A stretch of 64,000 bases of DNA. Origin: Actinocatenispora sp963805605 (GTDB taxonomy: Bacteria; Actinomycetota; Actinomycetes; Mycobacteriales; Micromonosporaceae). The position numbers were made by a program, and so were the translations under genes. Positions 14,828-22,949 of this stretch are shown here, one piece after another. Position 1 is the stretch's first letter; each line of letters opens with the position of its first letter. The notes beneath the pieces are model-generated. The model searched no databases. It saw only the letters and a list, made by a program, of their open reading frames with translations, and was not told the DNA's origin. Location: the NCBI GenBank assembly GCA_963805605.1, contig CAWDUX010000002.1, forward strand, positions 2,728,001-2,792,000, given 5' to 3'.

Positions 14828-17113
14828 TCAGCCGGGGGCGTGGGTGTCGGCGTACGCGGCGAGCCAGGCGACCTGGTCGGGGTCCAGGGACGGGCGTACC
14901 CGGCGCCGGGCGGTACGCACGTGTGCGGTGGTCACCTCCGTGGCGGTCAGCGACTCGCGCATCGCCGACAGCGCGGCCTCCCGTACCAGGGCGGCGCAGT
15001 CGGCCGCCGAGAAACCGTCGAGTTCGACGGCGAAGCCGGCAAGGTCCACATCGGAGGCCAGCGGTACCCGACGGGACGCGGCGGTCAGGATCGCCCGGCG
15101 GGCGTCGGCGTCCGGCGGCGGTACGTACACCAGCTGGCCGAGCCGTCCGGGGCGCAGCAGCGCCGGGTCGATCAGGTCCGGCCGGTTGGTCGCGCCGATC
15201 ACCACGACACTGCGCAGCGACTCCACCCCGTCGAGTTCGGTGAGCAGGGAGGCGACCACCCGGTCGGTGGTGCCGCCGTCGGTGGCCTGGCCGCGTACCG
15301 GGGCCAGCGCGTCCAGTTCGTCGAGGAAGATCAGGCTCGGTGCGGCATCGCGGGCCCGGCGGAACAGTTCACGTACGGCCCGTTCCGAGTCGCCCACCCA
15401 TTTGGACAGCAGTTCGGCGCCCTTGACCGACAGTACGTTCGCCCTGCCCTGTCCGGCGATCGCTTTGACCAGGAACGTCTTGCCGCAGCCGGGCGGGCCG
15501 TAGAGCAGTACGCCGCGCGGCGGGTCGACGCCCAGTCGGTCGAAGGTGTCCGGGTAGGTCAGCGGCCACAGCACGCTCTCGGTCAGTACCTGCTTGACCT
15601 CGGCCATGTCCCCGACGTCGTCCAGCGACACCTCGCCCACATCCACAGTGGACTCCGCCATCGAACTGGGTCGTACCACATCCAGCGCAGCATCCACATC
15701 GGACTGTTGGATCGCCGGCTCGGTGTCGCCGGTACCGTTACGGTGTCGCATGGCGGCCCGGATACCGGCCTCCCGGACCAGAGCCAGCAGGTCGGCGGCG
15801 ACGAAACCCGGCGTACGGGACGCCACGTCGTCGAGCCGCACGTCCTCGGCGAGGCGTACCCCACGGGTCAGTACGGTCAGCAGCTCCCGGCGGTCCGCGG
15901 TGTCCGGCAGCGGCACCGCGATCTCGTGCGCGAGCAGTTCCGGCCCGCGCAGCGACGGGTCCACGTCCTCCGGTCGGCTGGTACAGCACACCACGGCCAG
16001 CTCGTCGTCCAGCGCCTCCCGTACGGTCCGGCGGAACACGGTGGCCAGCGGGCCCGGCGTGCCCTTCGGCGCCAGCGCCTCCACATCGGACACCAGCAGT
16101 ACGGCCGGCCGGTGCGCGCGTGCGTCGGAGAGGGCCGCGGCCAGTCTCGCCGCCGCGGCGTCGTTGGCCAGCGCCGCGAGCTCCGGCGCCCACAACGTCA
16201 CCACCCGCGCCGACACCTCGTGGCCGACGACCCGTACCAGGGTCGACTTGCCCGACCCGGCCGGGCCCGTGACCAGTACGCCCAGCGAGGCGCTGGTGCC
16301 CAGCCGGGCCAGGATCTCGGCGTGGTGGAAGCCCAGGTCCAGCAGTTCGGTCAGTTCCTGCGCCTGCGCCCGCATCCCGGACAGGTCGTCGATGTCGACG
16401 GGTTCGTCCTGCTCGGCGGCGGTCGGTTCTACCGCCGACTGGTGTACCGGCGCGGGCGTGGCACTGGAATGCGTGGCCGCGCCACCGTCCCAGCGCACCA
16501 CGGTGTCCATGGTGACCACGGCCGCCTCCGCCGGGGTCGCGTCCGTCACGGTCAGCAGCACCGACACCCAGCCCATGCCGATGCTGTTGGACAGGCTGCG
16601 TTTGGTGACCTCGACCGGCGGCCGGGACATCGTCGCCGCACCGCCGCCAGGGCCGGTGCCGGTCGGTGCCGGCAGTGCCACGCCGGCCATCGGCGCCACG
16701 TCCTGCGGCAGCAGTGAAACGTTGTCGCCGGTGGTGACGACCTTGCCGAGCAGCGCCAGGCGCAGCATCTCCGGGGACACCACCGCCATGGTGGGCGCCG
16801 GGCCGGCGATGGCGACGCTACGGGCCGCGGTGACCGGCGCCGGGGTGACGGTGACCGCCGCGCCGTCCCGGATCCCGAGGTTGCCCAGCATCAGGTCGTC
16901 GGCGTACAGCAGTGCCCGGCTGGCACCGGCCTCCGCGGCCAGCGCGACCCCGGCGGACTGCCGCCGGCCGGTCAGCCGTACCGGGGCGCCCGGTCGCAGC
17001 CCGAGCGCGGCCAGCACCTCCGGGTGCAGCCGGACTATTCCGCGCCGCCCGTCCAGGGTTGCGGAACGCAGGCTCGCGGTGAGGGTCAGGGAACTGGCGT
17101 GGCTGGTGGTCAC
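14828..17113 (-). CDS. CDC48/VCP-like protein with tandem AAA+ modules
   Basis: AAA+ ATPase of 761 residues. The N-terminal 180 residues look like the double-psi-barrel substrate domain of CDC48 (RGIVRLHPEVLAALGLRPGAPVRLTGRR). Module 1 has Walker A GPAGSGKST near 285; module 2 has GPPGCGKTFL near 538, Walker B LIFLDELDALAP near 598 and the arginine-finger region GATNRPDLIDPALLRPGRLG. In module 1 the Walker B reads LLVSDVEALAP, so the usual Asp-Glu pair is not intact and this ring may bind but hydrolyse ATP poorly. Relatives unfold proteins with energy from ATP; the partner here is unknown. The gene stands alone and diverges from the hydrolase-ABC fusion. Confidence 0.9.
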   Translation of the reverse strand: MTTSHASSLTLTASLRSATLDGRRGIVRLHPEVLAALGLRPGAPVRLTGRRQSAGVALAAEAGASRALLYADDLMLGNLGIRDGAAVTVTPAPVTAARSVAIAGPAPTMAVVSPEMLRLALLGKVVTTGDNVSLLPQDVAPMAGVALPAPTGTGPGGGAATMSRPPVEVTKRSLSNSIGMGWVSVLLTVTDATPAEAAVVTMDTVVRWDGGAATHSSATPAPVHQSAVEPTAAEQDEPVDIDDLSGMRAQAQELTELLDLGFHHAEILARLGTSASLGVLVTGPAGSGKSTLVRVVGHEVSARVVTLWAPELAALANDAAAARLAAALSDARAHRPAVLLVSDVEALAPKGTPGPLATVFRRTVREALDDELAVVCCTSRPEDVDPSLRGPELLAHEIAVPLPDTADRRELLTVLTRGVRLAEDVRLDDVASRTPGFVAADLLALVREAGIRAAMRHRNGTGDTEPAIQQSDVDAALDVVRPSSMAESTVDVGEVSLDDVGDMAEVKQVLTESVLWPLTYPDTFDRLGVDPPRGVLLYGPPGCGKTFLVKAIAGQGRANVLSVKGAELLSKWVGDSERAVRELFRRARDAAPSLIFLDELDALAPVRGQATDGGTTDRVVASLLTELDGVESLRSVVVIGATNRPDLIDPALLRPGRLGQLVYVPPPDADARRAILTAASRRVPLASDVDLAGFAVELDGFSAADCAALVREAALSAMRESLTATEVTTAHVRTARRRVRPSLDPDQVAWLAAYADTHAPG

Positions 17114-17257
17114 CGGCTGAGCCTAACCAGGGCCCGCACGGCGCCGGGCCCTACCGACCTCCGGCCGGAGCGGGTGCGTGCTGCGTTGCCGGAGGCACGG
17201 GGTGCTGTCGCGTCCTCGTGCTGCGGCCCGCCGCCGGCCGCCGCGTACCGTGTCCGC
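17114..17257. promoter_or_regulatory. Divergent intergenic region between the AAA+ gene and the hydrolase-ABC fusion
   Basis: These 144 bases separate two divergent genes and must hold both promoters. I see no convincing -35/-10 pair and no clear palindrome; the sequence is GC-rich throughout. Confidence 0.3.
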
Positions 17258-20011
17258 ATGGTCTCGCTGCCTCGCGTGGTTCCCCGTCGTACCCGGGACC
17301 GGGTCCTCGCGGGTCTGGTGGTGCTCCTGGTGGTGGCCGGCGCGGTGGTCTGGTTCGCCCGCCCCGACGGCACCGCGTTCCGGACACACGAGCAGACGGT
17401 CACGGTACGAACCGGCCCGTCCGGCGCCGTCCGGGTACCGCTGGACACCACCCTCTACACACCGGACACCGCGACCCGCGTACACCCCGCGCCGGCGGTA
17501 CTGATCGCGCACGGCTTCGGCGCCACCAAGGACAGCGTCGTCTCGCAGGCACGCAAACTGGCACGGCGCGGGTACGTCGTACTGGCCTGGACCGCGGAGG
17601 GTTTCGGTTCCTCCGGCGGCCAGATCCATCTGGACAGCCCGGACTGGGAGGTCACCGACGCGCGCCGGCTGCTGGACTGGCTGGCCGACCGCCCCGAGGT
17701 ACGCCGGGACGGTCCGGGGGATCCGCGGGTCGGTGTGGTCGGCGACTCGTACGGCGGCGCGCTGGCGTTGCTGCTCGCTGCCGCCGACCACCGGGTGGAC
17801 GCGATCGTCCCCCAGATCACCTGGCACGACCTGGGCGGTTCGCTGTTCCCGGAGTCCTCCGGCGGCCCGGTGACGCAGGGTGTACTGAAGCGCGCCTGGC
17901 TCGGTTCGCTGTTCACCGGCGGCCTCACTGCGGGCCGGCCCGGTAGACCCGGCGCCCCCGGTAGACCCGGCGGCACGACAGCCACACCCGGCTGCGGCCG
18001 GTTCGCCCCCGAGGTGTGCCAGCTGTACCGGCAGGTGATGACCACCGGCCGGGCCGACCCCGCCACCGCCCGGCTGCTGCGCAACTCCAGCCCGGCGCCG
18101 GTGCTCGGGCAGATCCACGCGCCGACCCTGCTCGTACAGGGCCTGGCCGACACGCTGTTCGGGGTGGCCGACGCGGACGCGAACGCCCGCGGGATCGCCG
18201 CCGCCGGCACACCGGTACGTGTCGCCTGGTACTCCGGCGGCCACGACGGTGGCGCCGGTTCCGCGACCGACCAGGACCGGATCGACTACCTGTCCGCGCA
18301 GTGGCTGGACCACTACGTGAAGGGCACCGGCCCGGTGCCCGGCGACTCGTTCACCTTCAGCCGCACCACCGGCTACGACCGGTACGACGCGACCGTCCGC
18401 AGCACCGGCTTCGACGCCGGCCGCTACCCGGGATTGATCGGCGACCGGCCCGCCACCCGGATAGCGCTCGTCGGCGGCCCGCAGCCCGTCGCCAACCCGC
18501 CGGCCGGCACCCCGTCGGCGCTGTCGTCGCTGCCCGGTGCCGGTGCACTGGGTGGCCGGACGACCGAGATCCCCGGCCAAGCGGCCGTGTTCGGATCCGC
18601 CGCGCTGAGGCATGCCGTCGACCTGGTCGGCGCACCACGGGTGGCCGTACGGGCCGTGTCGTCCAGCGGGTCCGCCGTACTGTTAGTCAAGCTGTACGAC
18701 GTCGGTCCGGACGGCCGCCGCACCCTGGTCGCCGGGCAGGCCGCACCGGTACGGCTCACCGGGCTGCCCCGTACCGCGGCCGGCCTCGGATCCGCGCCGG
18801 CGGCCCGGGTCACACTGCCCGGCATGGTGTACCGGTTCGCGCAGGGGCACCGCGTCGAGGTGGTGGTGGACACCGCAGACCAGGCGTACACGGGTCCGTC
18901 CGAGCCGGCGAACTATGTGGTCGGGCTCGACGGTGGCGCGGTCCGGCTGCCCGCGGTCGCGGCGCAACCGCTGCGCGACCCGGCGGGCGTCTGGTATCTG
19001 CTGCTGGCTGGGCTCGCGGTACTGATCGTGCTGGCGGTGCTCGCCGCCGTACTGATCGCCCGGGTGCGGCGCCGGCGCCGGCAGCGCGCGATGATCACCG
19101 GGTACGCCGACATTCCGCTGCGGGTCACGGGGCTGCGCAAGACCTACCGGGACGGTTTCGTCGCGGTCCGCGGCGTCGACTTCGAGGTACATCGCGGCGA
19201 GGTCGTCGGGCTGCTCGGACCCAACGGAGCGGGCAAGACCACGTCGCTGCGGATGCTGCTCGGGCTGATCCGGCCGACCGGCGGCGAGGTACTGGTTTTC
19301 GGCCATCAGGTGTCCGCCGGCGCCCCGGTACTGTCCCGGATCGGTTCGCTGGCCGAGGGGCCGGGGTTCCTGCCACATCTGTCCGGTGTGGACAATCTGC
19401 GGCTGTACTGGCGCAGCACCGGCCGGCCGTGGGCGGACGCCCGGCTCGACGAGGCACTGGATATCGCCGGGCTCGGCGACGCGGTACGCCGCCGGGTACG
19501 AACCTACAGCCACGGCATGAAACAGCGGCTGGCGATCGCGCAGGCCATGCTGGGCCTGCCGGAACTGCTGGTGCTCGACGAGCCGACCGACGGGCTGGAC
19601 CCGCCGCAGATCGCCGAGATGCGCCGGGTGCTGCAGCGCTACGCGACCGGGCAGCGCGCCGTACTGGTTTCCAGCCACCTGCTCGCCGAGGTGGAGCAGA
19701 CCTGTACGCATGTGGTGGTGCTACGCGCCGGTGAACGGGTCGCCGCCGGCCCGGTCGCCGACATCGTCGGTGACTCACCGAGCGTGCAGCTGCACGTGTC
19801 CGACCCGGACGCGGCCGAGCAGGTGCTGCGCGGCCTGTCCGGGCTCGCCTCGGTCGACCGCGCCGACGGCGGCTTCGTGGTGGAGCTGGCCGAACTGCCC
19901 CGTACCGGCATGGTCGAGGCCCTGGTGTCCGCGGGGATCGGGGTCGATCGGGTGGTACCGCGGCGCCGCCTGGAGGACGCCTTTCTGGCGTTGCTGGAAC
20001 GGGGAGACTGA
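17258..20011 (+). CDS. Membrane-anchored alpha/beta hydrolase (X-Pro peptidase-like) fused to an ABC transporter ATPase
   Basis: A 917-residue fusion. Residues 12-32 form a signal anchor. Residues 55-330 are an alpha/beta hydrolase of the acyl-esterase/X-prolyl-dipeptidase family with oxyanion segment AHGFG and the nucleophile Ser at about 164 in GDSYGGAL. Residues 340-565 resemble the PepX C-terminal jelly-roll. A second membrane helix lies at about 578-605. Residues 622-917 are an ABC ATPase: Walker A GPNGAGKTT near 655, signature YSHGMKQRLAIAQ near 750, Walker B LLVLDEPTDGLDP near 770. Two membrane passes would put the hydrolase outside and the ATPase inside. ATG 17258 is chosen since it begins the hydrophobic anchor. 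The permease follows after one base. The cargo is unknown; a peptide or lipid processed at export is a reasonable guess. Confidence 0.87.
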   Translation: MVSLPRVVPRRTRDRVLAGLVVLLVVAGAVVWFARPDGTAFRTHEQTVTVRTGPSGAVRVPLDTTLYTPDTATRVHPAPAVLIAHGFGATKDSVVSQARKLARRGYVVLAWTAEGFGSSGGQIHLDSPDWEVTDARRLLDWLADRPEVRRDGPGDPRVGVVGDSYGGALALLLAAADHRVDAIVPQITWHDLGGSLFPESSGGPVTQGVLKRAWLGSLFTGGLTAGRPGRPGAPGRPGGTTATPGCGRFAPEVCQLYRQVMTTGRADPATARLLRNSSPAPVLGQIHAPTLLVQGLADTLFGVADADANARGIAAAGTPVRVAWYSGGHDGGAGSATDQDRIDYLSAQWLDHYVKGTGPVPGDSFTFSRTTGYDRYDATVRSTGFDAGRYPGLIGDRPATRIALVGGPQPVANPPAGTPSALSSLPGAGALGGRTTEIPGQAAVFGSAALRHAVDLVGAPRVAVRAVSSSGSAVLLVKLYDVGPDGRRTLVAGQAAPVRLTGLPRTAAGLGSAPAARVTLPGMVYRFAQGHRVEVVVDTADQAYTGPSEPANYVVGLDGGAVRLPAVAAQPLRDPAGVWYLLLAGLAVLIVLAVLAAVLIARVRRRRRQRAMITGYADIPLRVTGLRKTYRDGFVAVRGVDFEVHRGEVVGLLGPNGAGKTTSLRMLLGLIRPTGGEVLVFGHQVSAGAPVLSRIGSLAEGPGFLPHLSGVDNLRLYWRSTGRPWADARLDEALDIAGLGDAVRRRVRTYSHGMKQRLAIAQAMLGLPELLVLDEPTDGLDPPQIAEMRRVLQRYATGQRAVLVSSHLLAEVEQTCTHVVVLRAGERVAAGPVADIVGDSPSVQLHVSDPDAAEQVLRGLSGLASVDRADGGFVVELAELPRTGMVEALVSAGIGVDRVVPRRRLEDAFLALLERGD

Positions 20012-20012
20012 G

Positions 20013-20873
20013 ATGACAGACACCGGTGCGGCGGCGGGCTACCGGCCGGGCGGCACTCTGCGGCTGCGTACCGAGATCCGTCGGCAGGTGACCCGCCGAC
20101 GTACCCGGTGGGTGCTCGGTTTCCTGGCCCTGCTGCCGGTGATCCTGTTCCTCGCGTTCCGGTTCGGCAGCGACGGCAGCCGCTCCGGCGACACCGGTAA
20201 CAGCGACGGGTTCGTCGCGATGGCGAAGTCAGGCGCCGCAAACTTCACCGTCTTCACCTTGTTCGTGTCCGCATCGTTCCTGCTGGTCGTGGTGGTGGCG
20301 CTGTTCTGCGGCGACACCGTCGCCAGCGAGGCGAGCTGGGGCAGCCTGCGTTACCTGCTGGCCGCGCCGGTTCCCCGATCCCGCCTGCTCGCCGTCAAAC
20401 TCCTGGTCGGTCTGCTGTTCTCCGCCGTGGCCCTGGCCCTGCTCACCGGGGTGGCCCTGCTGGTCGGCACCCTGGCATTCGGCTGGCACCCGTTGCAGAC
20501 CATGACCGGCGACAGCATCCCGCCCGGCGCGGCCGTACTCCGCATCGTCGGCGTCGCGATCTACCTGGCCATCACCCTGCTGGTGGCGGCCGCCCTGGCG
20601 TTCCTACTGTCCGTACTGACCGACGCAGCCCTCGGCGCCGTCGGCGGCGCCGTCCTGCTCTTCATCGTCTCCAGCATCCTGGACCAGGTCACCGCCCTCG
20701 GTAGCCTCCGCAGCATCCTTCCGACCCACTACCAGGACGCCTTCACCGGCCTGCTCACCGAACCTGTCCAATGGGACCAGATGACCAGAGGCGCCATCTC
20801 CGCCCTCCTCTACGCCACCACCCTCACCGCCCTGGCCTGGTACCGCTTCCTCCACAAGGACATAACCTCGTGA
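20013..20873 (+). CDS. ABC-2 type transporter permease
   Basis: Membrane protein of 286 residues with six predicted helices: RTRWVLGFLALLPVILFLAF near residue 30, then pairs near 80-100, 130-155, 175-205, 208-225 and at the C-terminus. EASWGSLRYLLAAPVPRSRLLAVKL after the second helix is characteristic of ABC-2 permeases of the CcmB/drug-export kind. ATG 20013 follows the stop of the fusion protein by one base, after GGGGAG, so the two products form one exporter. The longer open frame upstream is out-of-phase sequence inside the ATPase gene. Confidence 0.88.
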   Translation: MTDTGAAAGYRPGGTLRLRTEIRRQVTRRRTRWVLGFLALLPVILFLAFRFGSDGSRSGDTGNSDGFVAMAKSGAANFTVFTLFVSASFLLVVVVALFCGDTVASEASWGSLRYLLAAPVPRSRLLAVKLLVGLLFSAVALALLTGVALLVGTLAFGWHPLQTMTGDSIPPGAAVLRIVGVAIYLAITLLVAAALAFLLSVLTDAALGAVGGAVLLFIVSSILDQVTALGSLRSILPTHYQDAFTGLLTEPVQWDQMTRGAISALLYATTLTALAWYRFLHKDITS

Positions 20874-20912
20874 GACGTGCCTACCTGGCAGGTGGGGTTT
20901 CCGCAGCCCGGC

Positions 20913-21120
20913 CGTTACCCCAGTTGGGTTGTCAGGGTCCCGCGCGGGGCGCGGGACACCCCGCCTGGACCGTCACGCGATGGCGTAGCCGGCGCGCTCG
21001 GCCGCAGAAGCCCGAGGAGGCGCGCCGAAGGCGTCGCCCCCGCAGGCCTTCAACAGGCCGATCCAAGCGCCGGTGGAGCCAGCGCCTGCCGAGTCGAGCG
21101 AAGCGAGCGAGGCCATGTAA
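20913..21120 (+). repeat. Dispersed repeat, copy A
   Basis: First of three copies of an approximately 200-bp element. Order: lead-in with TTACCCCA and TGGGTTGTCAGG, a perfect 9-bp hairpin GTCCCGCGC-GGG-GCGCGGGAC (20937-20957), an 18-base variable spacer, then a 145-base core (20976-21120) ending in GAGCGAAGCGAGCGAGG. The core equals copy B (21168-21311) by eye and copy C (61403-61546, inverted) with about two differences; only the spacer differs in copy A. No transposase is encoded, and it lies between genes. Confidence 0.85.
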
Positions 21121-21127
21121 CGAGCGG

Positions 21128-21311
21128 GTCCCGCGCGGGGCGCGGGACAGGATCACGCTGACCCGGACGCGATGGCGTAGCCGGCGCGCTCGGCCGCAGA
21201 AGCCCGAGGAGGCGCGCCGAAGGCGTCGCCCCCGCAGGCCTTCAACAGGCCGATCCAAGCGCCGGTGGAGCCAGCGCCTGCCGAGTCGAGCGAAGCGAGC
21301 GAGGCCATGTA
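21128..21311 (+). repeat. Dispersed repeat, copy B (tandem to copy A)
   Basis: Second copy in direct orientation, separated from copy A by seven bases. It has the same 21-base hairpin (21128-21148), a 19-base spacer matching copy C rather than copy A (beginning AGGATCACGCTGACC), and the 144-base core 21168-21311. The 40-base lead-in seen in copies A and C is missing, as if a partial copy was joined to A. Its end lies 11 bases before the stop codon of the ArsR gene. Confidence 0.85.
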
Positions 21312-21321
21312 CAAGCGAGCG

Positions 21322-21609
21322 TCAGCGAGCGAACCCATGTAACAGTTCGGTCAGGCGTTGCAGCTGGTCGCGGCGGAGGGAGACGTAGCGGGTGGTGCCT
21401 TCGATGCGGGTGTGGGTGATGCCGGCTTCGCGGAGCACTTTGAGGTGGTGGGAGCGGGTGGCTTTGGCGAGGCCGAGGTCGAAGGTGCCGCAGCAGCGTT
21501 CGCCGTCGCGGGCCAGTTCGCGGACGATGGCCAACCGGGCGTCGTCGGCGAGGGCCTGTAGCACCGTGGTGAGGGGCACATCGGCGAGGTCCGGTTCAAA
21601 CAGGTCCAT
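21322..21609 (-). CDS. ArsR-family winged-helix transcriptional regulator
   Basis: Small regulator of 95 residues. Seen: ADDARLAIVRELARDGERCCG (helices 1-3) followed by the recognition part LAKATRSHHLKVLREAGITHTRIEGTTRYVSLRRD with its beta-wing, the standard ArsR/SmtB arrangement. The paired Cys in ERCCGTFDLG could sense metal or redox state, but other members lack them, so this is a guess. It is divergent from an EamA-type transporter gene, with a mirrored operator pair between, so it most likely represses that gene and itself. Its last codons run into the tail of dispersed repeat B. Confidence 0.9.
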   Translation of the reverse strand: MDLFEPDLADVPLTTVLQALADDARLAIVRELARDGERCCGTFDLGLAKATRSHHLKVLREAGITHTRIEGTTRYVSLRRDQLQRLTELLHGFAR

Positions 21610-21624
21610 GTGTTCAGCATAACT

Positions 21625-21691
21625 CTTGTTCGACAATATTCGAACCTTGCGTCTAGTCTGACCGCAAGTGGTTCGAGTTCTGTCGAACAAG
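21625..21691. promoter_or_regulatory. Mirrored operator pair between the ArsR and EamA genes
   Basis: Two 22-base elements face each other: 21625-21646 begins CTTGTTCGACA and ends TTCGAACC; 21670-21691 begins GGTTCGA and ends TGTCGAACAAG, nearly the exact reverse complement. Each holds TTCGA half-sites. They lie on the transcription starts of the two divergent genes and are probably bound by the ArsR protein. The AAGGAG at 21688-21693 is the ribosome site that decides ATG 21704, so the second operator abuts it. Confidence 0.6.
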
Positions 21692-21703
21692 GAGTTCGCC
21701 GTC

Positions 21704-22681
21704 ATGGTCAACCGTCCCGGTTCCGCCGCGCTGCCGCTGCTCGCCGTACTCGTCTGGGGCGGCATGTTCCCGGTGATGGCCAGCGCGCTGCCGTACGTCG
21801 ACGCGGTGCACCTCACCGCAGCCCGGTACGTGGTCGCCGCCCTCGTACTGGTGGTCCTGCTGCTCGTCACCCGGGGTCGGGCTGAACTGCGTACCGGTGG
21901 CCGGCTCGGGGAGATCCTGGTACTCGGAGTGTTCGGCGTCGCCGGCTTCAACCTGCTGGTCAATCAGGCGCTGAAGTACTCCACACCGCAGAATCTTGCC
22001 CTGATGGTGGCCCTGACCCCGCTGCTGACCGTACTGGTGCGCTGGGTACGCGACCGGGTTCCGCCCGGCCCGCCGACCGTGGTCCTGATGGTCGTCGCGC
22101 TGGCCGGGGTCGGTCTGGTGATCACCCATGGCCGGCTCGACGGCTTCTCCGCGATCGGCGCCGGGGAGGCGATGGCCCTGCTCGGCGTCACCGGTTGGGC
22201 GGTCTACACGCACGGTGCCGGTCGGTTCCCGGACTGGACGCCGCTGCGCTTCACGACCCTGACCCAGCTCGTCGGCGCGGTGGCCACCGTACTGGTCGCC
22301 GTGGCGGCCGATCTGCTCGGCTGGCGCACGCTGCCCGACCTGGCCGCGTTCGGTGCGGTCAGCTGGCAGATCGCGTACATCGCGCTGGGTTCGTCGGTGT
22401 TCGCGGTGCTGCTCTGGAGCGTGGCGGTACGCCGGCTCGGCGCGCCCAACGCCGCCCTGTTCACCAACCTGGTGCCGGTGGTGGCATTCGCGATCCAGAT
22501 CGTCCGCGGCTACCGTCCGGTGCCGGTGGAACTGCTCGGCGCCGGTATCACCGTCGCCGCGCTGGTTGCCACGAACCTGATCGCCCGCCGGGGTGTGCAC
22601 GCGGTGCCGAGGCCGGCGCGGCGTTCGCCGGTGCCGGCCTCGGCACTGCCGGTCGGCGGCACCGACGACCGGGCCGCCTGA
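21704..22681 (+). CDS. EamA/DMT-superfamily transporter
   Basis: Integral membrane protein of 325 residues with ten predicted helices in two EamA repeats. Repeat 1: LPLLAVLVWGGMFPVMASALPYVDAVHLTAARYVVAALVLV with the family Trp-Gly-(x)-Phe start, then NLLVNQALKYSTPQNLALMVALTPLLTVLV. Repeat 2 begins at about residue 160 (EAMALLGVTGWAVYTHGAGR) and has FAVLLWSVAVRRLGAPNAALFTNLVPVVAF. Such proteins export amino acids, amines or other metabolites; the cargo cannot be read from sequence. ATG 21704 has AAGGAG at good distance. It is controlled by the divergent ArsR gene, so an effluxed stress compound is plausible. Confidence 0.9.
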   Translation: MVNRPGSAALPLLAVLVWGGMFPVMASALPYVDAVHLTAARYVVAALVLVVLLLVTRGRAELRTGGRLGEILVLGVFGVAGFNLLVNQALKYSTPQNLALMVALTPLLTVLVRWVRDRVPPGPPTVVLMVVALAGVGLVITHGRLDGFSAIGAGEAMALLGVTGWAVYTHGAGRFPDWTPLRFTTLTQLVGAVATVLVAVAADLLGWRTLPDLAAFGAVSWQIAYIALGSSVFAVLLWSVAVRRLGAPNAALFTNLVPVVAFAIQIVRGYRPVPVELLGAGITVAALVATNLIARRGVHAVPRPARRSPVPASALPVGGTDDRAA

Positions 22682-22684
22682 CCG

Positions 22685-22717
22685 GCCCGGCCGCGCCGTT
22701 CCACGGTGCGGCCGGGC
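22685..22717 (+). terminator. GC-rich hairpin after the EamA gene
   Basis: Stem GCCCGGCCGC (22685-22694) pairs with GCGGCCGGGC (22708-22717) around a 13-base loop three bases after the stop. No T-run follows, which is common for actinobacterial terminators. Confidence 0.55.
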
Positions 22718-22809
22718 GGCCGGGTTCCGCACATCACGTTCAGGACGTGGGACGAGCAGGGCCGGCGCCCGTGCCCGTGGCTAAGCTGACCGGACAACTG
22801 AATACGCAC

Positions 22810-22936
22810 CTCATCCAGAGGGGCTGAGGGACACGGCCCGATGAAGCCCCGGCAACCACCAGCAGAGCCTTCGTGTCGAAGGCGGGCAGGCAGGTGCCAA
22901 TTCCGTCCTGCGTCGGACCGGCGCGGGGAAGATGAG
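22810..22936 (+). ncRNA. SAM-I (S-box) riboswitch upstream of threonine synthase
   Basis: The stretch shows the S-box conserved blocks in order: CTCATCCAGAG (P1 5' strand and start of P2), GAGGGACACGGCCCGATGA, AGCCCCGGCAACC, a P3 hairpin (CCTTCG/CGAAGG at 22868-22882), GGTGCCAATTCC, a P4 hairpin, and GAAGATGAG closing P1. P1 pairs CTCATC (22810-22815) with GATGAG (22931-22936). The family binds S-adenosylmethionine. P1's 3' strand stands two bases before the ribosome site GAAAGG (22938-22943), so control is probably at translation; no terminator hairpin lies between aptamer and gene. Only the aptamer is certain; the switching direction is inferred. Confidence 0.93.
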
Positions 22937-22949
22937 CGAAAGGTTTCCG

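Noticed and set aside
20913..21311. CRISPR or transposon interpretation of the repeats
   Set aside because: Units are about 200 bp and only two in tandem, without short regular spacers; no transposase or Cas gene is nearby.
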